A program made the translations under genes and the position numbers. A DNA stretch of 33,737 nucleotides from Campylobacterota bacterium (GTDB taxonomy: Bacteria; Campylobacterota; Campylobacteria; Campylobacterales; Sulfurovaceae): the NCBI GenBank assembly GCA_011048515.1, contig DSDW01000093.1, forward strand, positions 1 through 33,737, written 5' to 3'. Positions 17,050-26,683 of this stretch are shown piece by piece (the stretch's first letter is position 1; each line of letters starts with the position of its first letter). Below the pieces are notes generated by a model. The model did not search any database. It was not told the DNA's origin and saw nothing but the letters and a program-made list of their open reading frames with translations.

Positions 17050-19170
17050 TTATTTTTTGAGACGGTAGATCCTGCTGTAGGGGGAAGAGACCACAGGTTC
17101 GAAAAGATCGGGGTTGTATTTCCCCAGGATAAACATCTGCACATAGGTTGAACCAAATGTTTCCGCATCCATGAGAATAAACTGGCCGTAACTCTTCATA
17201 TAGATGACGACATACTTGCCCTCTGTATGATACGGCTGTACTTTTGTATGTACTTCGCCGTTCTGCGTATTTTCGGTCACGATAAAAAACCTGACCCCGC
17301 TGCTTTGTGACCCCAGTTGAAGCTCACCTTTTTTCATATCCATCACAATGCCGTTATTGAAGGTCAGAACCCCTTCGCCCTGGCTCACTGCCGATACGGG
17401 GTAGAAGTTGATTTCACGCAGCGGCTTGCCTGTATTGAGGTCCAGATTTCCGAACTGAGTGACTGTCGGAAAGATATTCAGCATACGGTAGGGAAGATAG
17501 AGGTAGACATCTCTTGTCTTTGGCGGCAGCGCATAGGAAGGCAGCTCCATCTCAGAGAGCATCAGGTTCGGGTCCAGCTGATCCTCCTGCTTGTTTTTAA
17601 AGAGCGTATCCGCCACCACTTTATAGCCCGAGTCCACATAGGTTTCCACCGCCAGACGACTGAGGTTCGCCGCAAGTTCCGCGGAGCTGGTCTGCAATAT
17701 CTTTGAGATGATAAAGTTGTCGTTCTGGTGCTTCCCTCCGTCGATCAGCGTAGAGGTTTCAGAGTAGTACCAGACAGGATATCCGTAATCCCACCAGGTC
17801 AGGGTATAGTCTCCGGGCTTAGCCACCTCTTTCAGGGCCTGCAGGTCCCGTACCTCATTGTTTGTCAACACTGTGGGGACTTTGTAGCCGATGATATGCG
17901 TGATGTTGGGATAGAGGAGCGCAGCCGTCGCGACGACTACCAGTGCATACTGCGCTTTTTTACTGCCAAAATAGCTTCCCATCAGATAGAAGAGATAGAC
18001 CGCACCCATCGCAGCCACAGGTACCGCATAGACCGTAAAACGAAGCCCACCCCACAGCGCGAACATACCGATCCCCATCAACGGAAGCGCCAACAAAAAT
18101 GCACGATGTTTCACCACCAGCAACAGATAGCCCAGCACTGCAACGATCAGTCCGGGGACAGAACCGCTGATACGGTCGGCAAACACATCAAACGGGATCT
18201 TCCCTGCTTCACGCACCGTCTGATGCACGCCGTAAAAATGGAGCCCTTCAGCTTTCGTTCCTGTGGACATATAGCTCATCATCTTACCCAGGATAATACC
18301 AAAGACGTTTCCAAAGAAGAGCAGCGCGATAAAAGCTATTGCGGATGCACCCATAAGGTATGTTGAGGATACCGATGTTTTGGAAAGCACGATAAACACC
18401 GCAACGACCAATGCAATATGCACCAGATACTCATGGGGATCCGGCAGCCCGAAAGGGATCATCGCAAGGAAAACCAGCAGGAGTGAGCTGTAGGTCAGCT
18501 TCTCTTCTCTGTGATACCAGACAAGATAGAGCCCATAGATGATCCCCATCGCATAGATGATCGATGCCCCCTGGTCATACAGAAACGGGTAGAGAGAGAT
18601 CGCAATCGCAGCATACAACGCACTGCGCAAGTTAAAGTCGACCGTGCTTTTCATCAGAAAGTACAAGATGAACATCGGCGCCATTGCAGAGAACATATCG
18701 GTATCATAGTACCCGATCATCGTACGGTTATAGTAGCTCCATGCGATCGACCCCAGCAACGCAGCGAAGAATCCCCAAAGCGCCTCACCGTACAGCCTGG
18801 CGATCAAAATAACAGGGATCACCACAAGACTCGAGATCACAGCCGGAAGATAAAGCGTCACCGTCTCCAGACTCAAAGGGGTCAGCTTGACCAGCCAGGT
18901 CGTCAAAAAGACCATGCCGTAGCTATAGATATCCGGAATCCTTGGATTATGCTGATGCATATCAAAGAGCGCCTGCTGCGCACCTGCGGCAAAGAAATAG
19001 CCGTCATTGGTGTTGATCATGATCTGATCGTTCCAGTAGAAGTTGGGGTTATCCTGGAACTGATAGACCCATATCATGCGGATCAGAAAACTGAAGGCGT
19101 AGGCCAAAAGCATTAGTAGCATAAGATACTTTGTATCGACTGTTTTATTGTGGTTTATAGGGGACTGCAT
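17050..19170 (-). CDS. pglB: PglB/STT3-family oligosaccharyltransferase
   Basis: 706 aa, 10+ TM segments, catalytic-site WWDYG (YTLTWWDYGYPVWYYSETSTLIDGGKHQND), DTDMF motif. Confidence 0.92.
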   Translation of the reverse strand: MQSPINHNKTVDTKYLMLLMLLAYAFSFLIRMIWVYQFQDNPNFYWNDQIMINTNDGYFFAAGAQQALFDMHQHNPRIPDIYSYGMVFLTTWLVKLTPLSLETVTLYLPAVISSLVVIPVILIARLYGEALWGFFAALLGSIAWSYYNRTMIGYYDTDMFSAMAPMFILYFLMKSTVDFNLRSALYAAIAISLYPFLYDQGASIIYAMGIIYGLYLVWYHREEKLTYSSLLLVFLAMIPFGLPDPHEYLVHIALVVAVFIVLSKTSVSSTYLMGASAIAFIALLFFGNVFGIILGKMMSYMSTGTKAEGLHFYGVHQTVREAGKIPFDVFADRISGSVPGLIVAVLGYLLLVVKHRAFLLALPLMGIGMFALWGGLRFTVYAVPVAAMGAVYLFYLMGSYFGSKKAQYALVVVATAALLYPNITHIIGYKVPTVLTNNEVRDLQALKEVAKPGDYTLTWWDYGYPVWYYSETSTLIDGGKHQNDNFIISKILQTSSAELAANLSRLAVETYVDSGYKVVADTLFKNKQEDQLDPNLMLSEMELPSYALPPKTRDVYLYLPYRMLNIFPTVTQFGNLDLNTGKPLREINFYPVSAVSQGEGVLTFNNGIVMDMKKGELQLGSQSSGVRFFIVTENTQNGEVHTKVQPYHTEGKYVVIYMKSYGQFILMDAETFGSTYVQMFILGKYNPDLFEPVVSSPYSRIYRLKK

Positions 19171-19191
19171 TCATACCTCTCTAGATTTTTA

Positions 19192-19944
19192 TTATTTATA
19201 CTTCAAAAGACTTCTATAAGTATACCAAGCAAAGTAGTAAAGCGCTTTATACCAGGGCAGTTTTTCTACTTCACGGTAAAGTTTCCAGTTATATTGGCTT
19301 GAAATGATCTTATTGCTGGAGATAGAGTCATTATGTATTCTATAATACGCCAAAGGCTCATTGATCGCATAGGCATAGGGAACTTCTTTTAATATCTTCA
19401 GCCAAAGGCCAAAATCCTGCCGCTTCCTTATCAGCGGCATAGTGACTTTTCCCACTATTTTTGTGTCATACACTGCTGTGAGACACCCAATGATATTCTG
19501 CTTGAGAAGTTCATGATAATCCACCTTCAAAGGCACAGTGATCTCATCTTTGATCTGATCTGTAGATTGTTCAAAACGGTAATAGCCGGTATAACTCAAA
19601 GCGATGTTTTCCCTCTGCATAAAAGTGATCTGTTTTTCAAGCTTCTGTGGCATCCAAAGGTCATCCGCATCCAAAAAGGCGATATACCTGCCTTGCGCCT
19701 CCTCGATCGCCCTATTTCTTGCAACGGCAGGGCCGCTGTTCTCTTCCAAAACGATATACTTGATACGCTTGTCTTTCTGGGCATAGGGTTCAATGAGTTC
19801 GACAGTGTTATCCGTGCTTTTATCATCAACAATGATCATCTCCCACTCTCTATAGGTCTGATTTAACACAGACTCTATCGTCTGAGCAATGAACTTTTCA
19901 CTGTTATAGGAGGGGGTGACAATTGTAACTGTGGCTTTATTCAT
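19192..19944 (-). CDS. Glycosyltransferase family 2
   Basis: VTIVTPSYNSEKFIAQTIESVLNQTYREWEMIIVDDKSTDNT...FLDADDLW. Confidence 0.93.
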   Translation of the reverse strand: MNKATVTIVTPSYNSEKFIAQTIESVLNQTYREWEMIIVDDKSTDNTVELIEPYAQKDKRIKYIVLEENSGPAVARNRAIEEAQGRYIAFLDADDLWMPQKLEKQITFMQRENIALSYTGYYRFEQSTDQIKDEITVPLKVDYHELLKQNIIGCLTAVYDTKIVGKVTMPLIRKRQDFGLWLKILKEVPYAYAINEPLAYYRIHNDSISSNKIISSQYNWKLYREVEKLPWYKALYYFAWYTYRSLLKYK

Positions 19945-19964
19945 TTTATACTCTCATTTCATTG

Positions 19965-20954
19965 TTACTTAACAATAAAATCTAAAAATTTTTGTTGATT
20001 TAAATAATGGTGTAAAGATGAAAAATTTTTAATTTTAGCTTCATCCCAGTTCACTTCCAGTGCCTTTTTTATTGCAGAATAAATAGACTCAACACTGCCA
20101 TCTGTATGGTAGCCGGTGATACCATCTATAACTGCTTCCATCATCCCGCCTGTATTACCAGATATTACCGGAACCCCAAAGATATTTGCCTCTATAAATA
20201 CTATTCCGTATCCTTCTATTGAGCCTTCATTTTTATCAAATATCGACGGTAATAAAAATAATGAACTTGTTGATAGATACATATTTTTTTCTATTTCATC
20301 TATGCGTCCCAAAAAATTAATCTTTCCCGTCAATTTAGTTTCTTCGACCAACTTCATCAAAAAGTTTTTCTCGGATCCTTCTCCAGCTATATAATACGTA
20401 AAAGGAATTCCTTCTTGATCCAACTTTTGGAGTGCCTTGATAACGTTAGCAATATTTTTACGTTTGACTAATCTGGTAATTGTAAAAAACTGGTTTGTTA
20501 TTTTCTTGTTTTCTATTGAAAAGCTTGTATCAATAAAAGGTGGAACGACAATATCAACTTTTTTATGATATAACGCATAAAATATTTTCCCTATAGCTTC
20601 ACTGTTAGCAATAAAATATATATTTGGCCTCAACATTATACGTTTCAAAATCCATTGTTGATATCCCGGTAAACTCAATATATCATTACCATGTACAAAA
20701 ATGTATATTTTTTTACTTGAAAAAAGTATCGGGAGAATACCGATGACCATTTTCCATGACATGAGCAAAAAGACATCACTCTCATAATTCAACTTTAAAA
20801 TTTGTAATATTTTTTGTATAGTGGGTTTTCGTATACCTAAACTAACTATCTGATGCTGATTTTCTTTTATTAATCTATCAATATAATAAGCCCAGGTTTG
20901 AATTCCACCTTTTCCAAGTCCAAACTCTGGCGATAATAATAAAAATTTTTTCAT
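19965..20954 (-). CDS. Glycosyltransferase family 4 (group 1)
   Basis: GIQTWAYYIDRLI..., FFTITRLVKRKNIANVIKAL, YYIAGEGSEK, EGYGIVFIEANIFGVPVISGNTGGMMEAV. Confidence 0.9.
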   Translation of the reverse strand: MKKFLLLSPEFGLGKGGIQTWAYYIDRLIKENQHQIVSLGIRKPTIQKILQILKLNYESDVFLLMSWKMVIGILPILFSSKKIYIFVHGNDILSLPGYQQWILKRIMLRPNIYFIANSEAIGKIFYALYHKKVDIVVPPFIDTSFSIENKKITNQFFTITRLVKRKNIANVIKALQKLDQEGIPFTYYIAGEGSEKNFLMKLVEETKLTGKINFLGRIDEIEKNMYLSTSSLFLLPSIFDKNEGSIEGYGIVFIEANIFGVPVISGNTGGMMEAVIDGITGYHTDGSVESIYSAIKKALEVNWDEAKIKNFSSLHHYLNQQKFLDFIVK

Positions 20955-21199
20955 TTATTTTTTTTATCCGATTGTTTCTTCTTAAAACTTAACACTCTCA
21001 ATGTAAACTTATACCCCAAAAGCTTGATCATAAGCCATTTTAAAACTCCAAAATACTTTAATCTACCTCTAATGCTAGGTATAGGATCCGCTCGTTTAAA
21101 GATATAATGTTTTTCTATATAATTGAAAAAATAATGCTCATAAATATTCCCACCATACTTTGCAGTAGATGTTTCTATTTTTAGTATTTTTTTACTCAT
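20951..21199 (-). CDS. 82-aa protein, possible truncated N-terminus of a glycosyltransferase
   Basis: ORF overlapping both neighbours (ATGA junction); MSKKILKIETSTAKYGGNIYEHYFFNYIEK; no complete domain recognised. Confidence 0.5.
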   Translation of the reverse strand: MSKKILKIETSTAKYGGNIYEHYFFNYIEKHYIFKRADPIPSIRGRLKYFGVLKWLMIKLLGYKFTLRVLSFKKKQSDKKNK

Positions 21200-22119
21200 G
21201 CTCTAAGTCTTAATCTTCTTAAAATTTTGCCAAAGGCACTTTTGAACAACCTATACATAGGTACATAACATACCCTCCATATACTTTCCCCTAAATATAA
21301 ATATTCAATAATCACACCCTCAACCTCAAATCGATACTTGTGGTTTAAGGAACTAGAAATACCACTTATGTCATATATTGTAACCACCTCATAAACAAGT
21401 TTCGGTTTATACTTCATCATAGCTCTTACAAAAAACTCATAGTCCATTCTGAGCTTCAATGATTTAGAGTACCCACCAATATCTTCATAAACAAGCTTAT
21501 GTACAAATGTACCTTGATGAGGCACTCTAGAAAGATTATAAAGAGTGTCCTCTCGATAGTGTGCTAACCCTACCTTTCTTCCTGCACTATTTTTTACCTC
21601 GTATGCTACTATAGGTTGGGTCAACTCATTTGACACCCTATTTAATATACCCTTGTCTACCAAAATATCCCCGGCATTTAACATTAAAATATATCCATAT
21701 ACATTTTGAATGCCTTTATTAAATGCATCGCTTATACCTTCATCCTTTTCGCTTACCCAATAGTCAACCTGATCCTCATATTTTTTGATTATTTCAATAG
21801 TCCCATCAGCGGAGCCACCATCAATGATGATATATTCGACATTATCATAGTTCTGATTTATCACACTTTGTATCGTCTCTTCTAAATATTTTTCACCATT
21901 AAAAACAACGGTTATGATACTTATTAAGGGTTTGTTCTCAAAAGATCTTTTAAAGTACCCTTTTGTTCGTAATCCACCTTCCCCTTTTCTCTCGCTATTC
22001 TCAGGAAAGAATAGAACAGACTCAAATTTATCTTCGGAGTCATGCTTTAATGATGGTTTATCTTCCGTTACCAATCTTGTAGTACTGAACTTTTTATCTA
22101 AACAAATTGTTTCAGCCAT
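21196..22119 (-). CDS. Glycosyltransferase family 2 with N-terminal extension
   Basis: ISIITVVFNGEKYLEETIQSVINQNYDNVEYIIIDGGSADGT; LMLNAGD. Confidence 0.93.
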   Translation of the reverse strand: MAETICLDKKFSTTRLVTEDKPSLKHDSEDKFESVLFFPENSERKGEGGLRTKGYFKRSFENKPLISIITVVFNGEKYLEETIQSVINQNYDNVEYIIIDGGSADGTIEIIKKYEDQVDYWVSEKDEGISDAFNKGIQNVYGYILMLNAGDILVDKGILNRVSNELTQPIVAYEVKNSAGRKVGLAHYREDTLYNLSRVPHQGTFVHKLVYEDIGGYSKSLKLRMDYEFFVRAMMKYKPKLVYEVVTIYDISGISSSLNHKYRFEVEGVIIEYLYLGESIWRVCYVPMYRLFKSAFGKILRRLRLRA

Positions 22120-22234
22120 GGAGTATCTCTTTATAAAGTTCTATATATTGTTGCGCAACAATTTTACTATCAAACTCTTTCAAAACTTTTTCTCTTGCAT
22201 TTTGGCAAAGCTCATCATAGTTTTTACTTTTCAT
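22112..22234 (-). pseudogene. C-terminal remnant of a GT4 glycosyltransferase (40 aa)
   Basis: MKSKNYDELCQNAREKVLKEFDSKIVAQQYIELYKEILHG in the gmd-like/GT2 junction; in-frame TAG upstream. Confidence 0.65.
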
Positions 22235-23192
22235 GCAAATCATTATCTAATTCTTCATTAATTAAGATATCCAAAACTTGAAAAAAAGACATATCATAAT
22301 CCCATCCTAAAACTTCTTTTGCTTTACTATTATCTCCGTAGATTTCATCAATTTCATTTGGTCGAAAAAATTCCTGATTTTCAACAATTAAACCTTTATC
22401 TAAACCTAATTTTTCAAAAACATATTCAACAATATCCCTAAGCGATATAGACTTTCCAGAACAAATTATAAAATCATCTGCTTGATCGTATTGTAGGATC
22501 TTCCATATTGCTTCAACATATTTTGGTGCATATCCAAAATCTCTTTTTACATTTAAATTACCAACAACTAATTTATCCAATTTACCATTTTTGATAGCTA
22601 TAGAGTCTCTAATAATTTTTTTGATAAAAAAATTATTACTCCTTAAATATGATTCATGATTAAATAAAACACCGTTACAAACAAATAAACCATAAGATTC
22701 ACGATATGTAGTTATCATAAAATAAGAAGCCATTTTAGAAACACCGTAAGGACTTACTGGATGCATTGGCGTATCTATAGAAATTGGCATTTTTTCAACT
22801 CTTCCATACATTTCACTGCTAGATGCTTGATATAATTTTGTATTTGGACTAAAAAACCTTATGCTTTCAAGCAAATTATTAACTGATGTTGTATTAAATG
22901 AAAATGTCCCTAAAGGTTGGTCAAATGACAATCCTACTGAACTTTGAGCTGCAAGATTATAAATCTCTTCAGGTTTATATTTTTGTATTATTCTTATAAC
23001 ATTAGCCATATCCAATAAATCCAATTCTTCCAAATGAATTCTATTTTCAATACCAAGATATTCAAAATTTTTATTGTTAGTGCACCGATAACTTCGTACA
23101 GTTCCAATGACTTTATATCCTTTTTCTAACAATAATCTTGCCAAGTACGGCCCATCTTGGCCACTAATTCCTGTTATAACTGCTGTTTTCAT
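22224..23192 (-). CDS. GDP-mannose 4,6-dehydratase-like SDR (second copy in the locus)
   Basis: MKTAVITGISGQDGPYLARLLLEKGY, YNLAAQSSVGLSF, SSSEMYG, YGVSKMASY, FNHES. Confidence 0.87.
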   Translation of the reverse strand: MKTAVITGISGQDGPYLARLLLEKGYKVIGTVRSYRCTNNKNFEYLGIENRIHLEELDLLDMANVIRIIQKYKPEEIYNLAAQSSVGLSFDQPLGTFSFNTTSVNNLLESIRFFSPNTKLYQASSSEMYGRVEKMPISIDTPMHPVSPYGVSKMASYFMITTYRESYGLFVCNGVLFNHESYLRSNNFFIKKIIRDSIAIKNGKLDKLVVGNLNVKRDFGYAPKYVEAIWKILQYDQADDFIICSGKSISLRDIVEYVFEKLGLDKGLIVENQEFFRPNEIDEIYGDNSKAKEVLGWDYDMSFFQVLDILINEELDNDLHEK

Positions 23193-24292
23193 TTCACTAT
23201 ACTTTCATAAATCTTTTTGGTTTGTAAAGCTGTTTCTTGCCAAGAAAATTGTTTTAATTGTTTAATACCGTTTTCAATCAAACTATCACGAAGTTCTTTA
23301 TCTTTCAAAACATTCTCAACAGCACTTTTTATAGACTCTTCTCCATTAGGGTCAAAATAAATAGCTCCATCACCCGCTATCTCAGGTAATGAGCTTACAT
23401 TACTACATAAAAGTGGACAGTTGCAAGCAAAAGATTCAAGCACTGGTATGCCGAAGCCTTCATAAAGTGAAGGGAAAACAAATAATTGCGCATTTTGATA
23501 TATATAAGCTAAGCTATCATCATCAACATTATATTGGTATACTTGATCTCGTATAGATAATTTAGATAGTAATTGTATTTCTCCATCAGTAAAATTACCC
23601 CCTCCAGCACATACAATAAAAAGTTCCCTATCTTTATTTAGAAGTTCTGAAACACTTATAATAAATTTTTCAAAGTTTTTGTATCCTCTTCGTGAACCTA
23701 CAAAAAGAATATATTTCTTTGGCAATTCAAAATGAATGATCACTTTTTTGGGAGGAAACATTGAGTTGCCAAGATATACTACTTCTATTCTTGACTCTTC
23801 TATTCCATATGACTGTATCAAGTCCTTTTTAGTATTTTCTGAAATAGCAATTATTTTAGAGGCTTTCTCAATAAGAATTTTTTTATTCAATGCTGTTTTA
23901 TCTTTGTCCAAAAAACTTTTATGAAATTTCTCGTGGATCATATCATATACTGTCAGGACAAAAGGCTTATTACCAAGATATTTTAAAAAATAAGGATCAT
24001 AATAAGTAGGATGAAAAACGTCAAAGTCTTGTTTCTTTAAATAATAAATAGTCTTAAGTTTATTTAGCTCTGACATCAACCTTGTTTTTCCACGAAATTC
24101 TTTTGTATCAAAAAAGTTAAAATACGAGATGTCATCACTATTCGATATATAATAATTATTAGAAAATAATAAAGAAATTTCAGCATCAATATTATCATAA
24201 GCTCTAAATAACTTTATAAGTTCGTAAAAATATCTTGAAATACCTCCATATTTTTGTGTAGTAAATATTTGATGATCATATAAAATTTTCAT
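23189..24292 (-). CDS. Glycosyltransferase family 4
   Basis: FTTQKYGGISRYFYEL, ILFVGSRRGYKNFEKFI, FVFPSLYEGFGIPVLESFACNCPLLCSNVSSLPEIAGDGAIYFDP. Confidence 0.94.
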   Translation of the reverse strand: MKILYDHQIFTTQKYGGISRYFYELIKLFRAYDNIDAEISLLFSNNYYISNSDDISYFNFFDTKEFRGKTRLMSELNKLKTIYYLKKQDFDVFHPTYYDPYFLKYLGNKPFVLTVYDMIHEKFHKSFLDKDKTALNKKILIEKASKIIAISENTKKDLIQSYGIEESRIEVVYLGNSMFPPKKVIIHFELPKKYILFVGSRRGYKNFEKFIISVSELLNKDRELFIVCAGGGNFTDGEIQLLSKLSIRDQVYQYNVDDDSLAYIYQNAQLFVFPSLYEGFGIPVLESFACNCPLLCSNVSSLPEIAGDGAIYFDPNGEESIKSAVENVLKDKELRDSLIENGIKQLKQFSWQETALQTKKIYESIVK

Positions 24293-25056
24293 ATTTTTTT
24301 GCTCACTTTTAAATAATCATCCCATGTTTTACTTTTTAGGCCTTTTTTTAAAATATTAAATAATCCAAACCTGCTTAATTTCAAAATATATTTTATATAT
24401 TTTGGTACTGGCTTGGATAACATTAGATGCAATATCCCAAAGTTATAATAGTAGAGTCCATATTTTCGCGCTATATACTTTAATGTTCTATCACTATAAA
24501 ATGAAATGTGCTGTCCATGATCAAGTCCATAGTACCACCAGTTCGAAGGTATTGGAACAGGTGACGGTAAAAGCTCTGTTGTAAATAAAATATTTTTTGA
24601 TATTTTTAACATATTTTCAATTTCATCTATGGGATTCTCAAAATGTTCAAATGATTCAAAGGAAGTTAAAACCTCATATTTTGTATCGTCTTTATACTCA
24701 AATCCTCTGGCAACTAAGTTTTCAGTATACTTATCATACCAATAAAAATCAAAACCTATATCTCTCATTAATCGAACAAAAATTCCATAACCTCCAGCGT
24801 AATCTAAAAACTTTCCATGTTTATCAAAAAATAAACTTAATATAGTTGTTACTTTTTTTGACAAATTCAAATTTCTAGACAATATACCAGTATCTGATAT
24901 ATTGATTGATTCAGAGTATGCTTCTTTCAGCCAATAAGGTTCTTCAGTCTGCAGAAATCCACAGTTTGAACAAAGGAAATAGTCAATATTATATTTATCT
25001 AATATTAGACCACTAAATATTTTTTTACTTTGTGCATTACATATTCTACAATTCAT
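24289..25056 (-). CDS. Class I SAM-dependent methyltransferase with N-terminal zinc-type Cys cluster
   Basis: CRICNAQSKKIFSG...FLCSNCGFLQT; FLDYAGGYGIFVRLMRDIGFDFYWYD. Confidence 0.83.
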   Translation of the reverse strand: MNCRICNAQSKKIFSGLILDKYNIDYFLCSNCGFLQTEEPYWLKEAYSESINISDTGILSRNLNLSKKVTTILSLFFDKHGKFLDYAGGYGIFVRLMRDIGFDFYWYDKYTENLVARGFEYKDDTKYEVLTSFESFEHFENPIDEIENMLKISKNILFTTELLPSPVPIPSNWWYYGLDHGQHISFYSDRTLKYIARKYGLYYYNFGILHLMLSKPVPKYIKYILKLSRFGLFNILKKGLKSKTWDDYLKVSKKI

Positions 25057-25949
25057 CTAAAAACTTTATTGATTTTATTAAATACTCTTTGTAATAACGG
25101 TCTTTTTTGATTCCAATAAAAATCTTTTAAACTTTCGATTGCAATTTTACTTTCCTTAAAATTATCAATGAATATTATATTCTTTTTCTTTGATAAGTTA
25201 TTTATAAATCCATTATTCTCACTACAATGTATACCGCTACCATCATGACCAATATTTTCTACAAATGTTTGAATTGGATTTAAGCACAATCCATTTTGCT
25301 TAAAAATAGTTGCATACCAAAATATAGCCCAGGTATTGATCTTCCCTTCTTTATTTAGCATCACCTGCTGCCAAAAGTTTTCTGCATCATCTAGATTAAA
25401 TTTTTTAATATCTGCTTTGCTAAATTCTTTAATCGTTTTATCTATGTCCCTTTCAAAATATGACCATCTATCAGACCAAGTTGCCCAACCCCAGCAATTC
25501 ATCAACCTCCAGAAAAATACATCTTCTAGTCCATCTGTTTTTATGGGATAGTTCCATCCACTGATATGCCACACTTTTTTCTCATTTTTATAAAACTCCA
25601 AAGCTTCATTCATAAACTTCAAAAAGTAAGGGCTAGTCACAAGATCATCTTCAAGCACTATTATTTTGCCATATTCATTAATGATTTTTGTAACCCCATC
25701 AATAATGGAGTCTGCAAGCCCCCAGTTTTTCCCTCTTTCAGTAACTGTTACTTTTTTAAATCCATTTATTGCCTTGATATACCTTCTAACTTCATTGACC
25801 TTTTCTACGGCATCTTCATTTTTAGCCGCATCAGAAAAGATAAAAAGCTCACTCTCCTTGGCCAATTCATTTTTTTGCAACGCTTCAATTGTTTGTCTTG
25901 TATGATCTGGTCGGTTATAGCAAAAGAGTACTATTGGGGCTAGATTCAT
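25053..25949 (-). CDS. GNT-I/GT2-like glycosyltransferase
   Basis: MNLAPIVLFCYNRPDHTRQTIEALQKN...GKIIVLEDDLVTSPYFLKFMNEALEFY; FFWRLMNCWGWATWSDRW. Confidence 0.82.
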   Translation of the reverse strand: MNLAPIVLFCYNRPDHTRQTIEALQKNELAKESELFIFSDAAKNEDAVEKVNEVRRYIKAINGFKKVTVTERGKNWGLADSIIDGVTKIINEYGKIIVLEDDLVTSPYFLKFMNEALEFYKNEKKVWHISGWNYPIKTDGLEDVFFWRLMNCWGWATWSDRWSYFERDIDKTIKEFSKADIKKFNLDDAENFWQQVMLNKEGKINTWAIFWYATIFKQNGLCLNPIQTFVENIGHDGSGIHCSENNGFINNLSKKKNIIFIDNFKESKIAIESLKDFYWNQKRPLLQRVFNKINKVFR

Positions 25950-26683
25950 TTACTGTACCTCAACTGATAAAATTCATCTTTTATAAATATAATTGTATTA
26001 ACCGCCTTAGCATAAATAGAATAATTAAAATTCTTTAAATATTTAGAAATTTCATTGTTTTGAATATCAGATAAACTACTTCCTAAAATTTCTATCAAAA
26101 TTACTTTAGGCTTGTATTTTTGAAAATTATTTGACTGTAAGACCATAAAATCTAATCCCTCAACATCAATAGATAGAAAATCAATATCTTGATTCTTAGG
26201 TAAATTATTTTCTAAAATTTCTTCAAGTGTTGCTGTCTCAATATCTTGAGTAAACTCAATAAAATAATTTTCTTTACCATTTCGTTCTTCTGATAATTCT
26301 TTAGAAAACCCATTAAGTGCAGGCTCATTAAATGCATAATAAGTCAAAATTTGTTTTTTTTCTGATATAGGTTTCTCTATATTGATATCTCTGGGACGGA
26401 TTTTCTCAAACAGTTTCATACTGCCTGGCATCGCATCTATATTTATGCCATGCCAACCTTGTTTATAAAAAAAGTAGGTATTTGAAAATCTTTTAGGATG
26501 ATGCGCACCTACATCCACATAAAAACCAGTTCGCTGTTTTTCAAATAATCTTCTTAAAATCATATCTTCACCCTCTTGAGAATATGATTTCAAAGCATAA
26601 CCATCAAAATAATTATTGTTTATTTCAATAAATTTATTTTTGAGGGTTTTTGGCAAAATAATCTTAAGCAGTTTTTTTAACAC
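25946..26683 (-). CDS. FkbM family methyltransferase
   Basis: SQEGEDMILRRLFEKQRTGFYVDVGAHHPKRFSNTYFFYKQGWHGINIDAMPG; IDFLSIDVEGLDFMVLQS. Confidence 0.9.
   Translation of the reverse strand: MLKKLLKIILPKTLKNKFIEINNNYFDGYALKSYSQEGEDMILRRLFEKQRTGFYVDVGAHHPKRFSNTYFFYKQGWHGINIDAMPGSMKLFEKIRPRDINIEKPISEKKQILTYYAFNEPALNGFSKELSEERNGKENYFIEFTQDIETATLEEILENNLPKNQDIDFLSIDVEGLDFMVLQSNNFQKYKPKVILIEILGSSLSDIQNNEISKYLKNFNYSIYAKAVNTIIFIKDEFYQLRYSK

Noticed and set aside
17728-19116. Long + strand ORFs (212 and 201 aa) opposite pglB
   Set aside because: Antisense H/R/Q-rich shadow translations of a TM protein.
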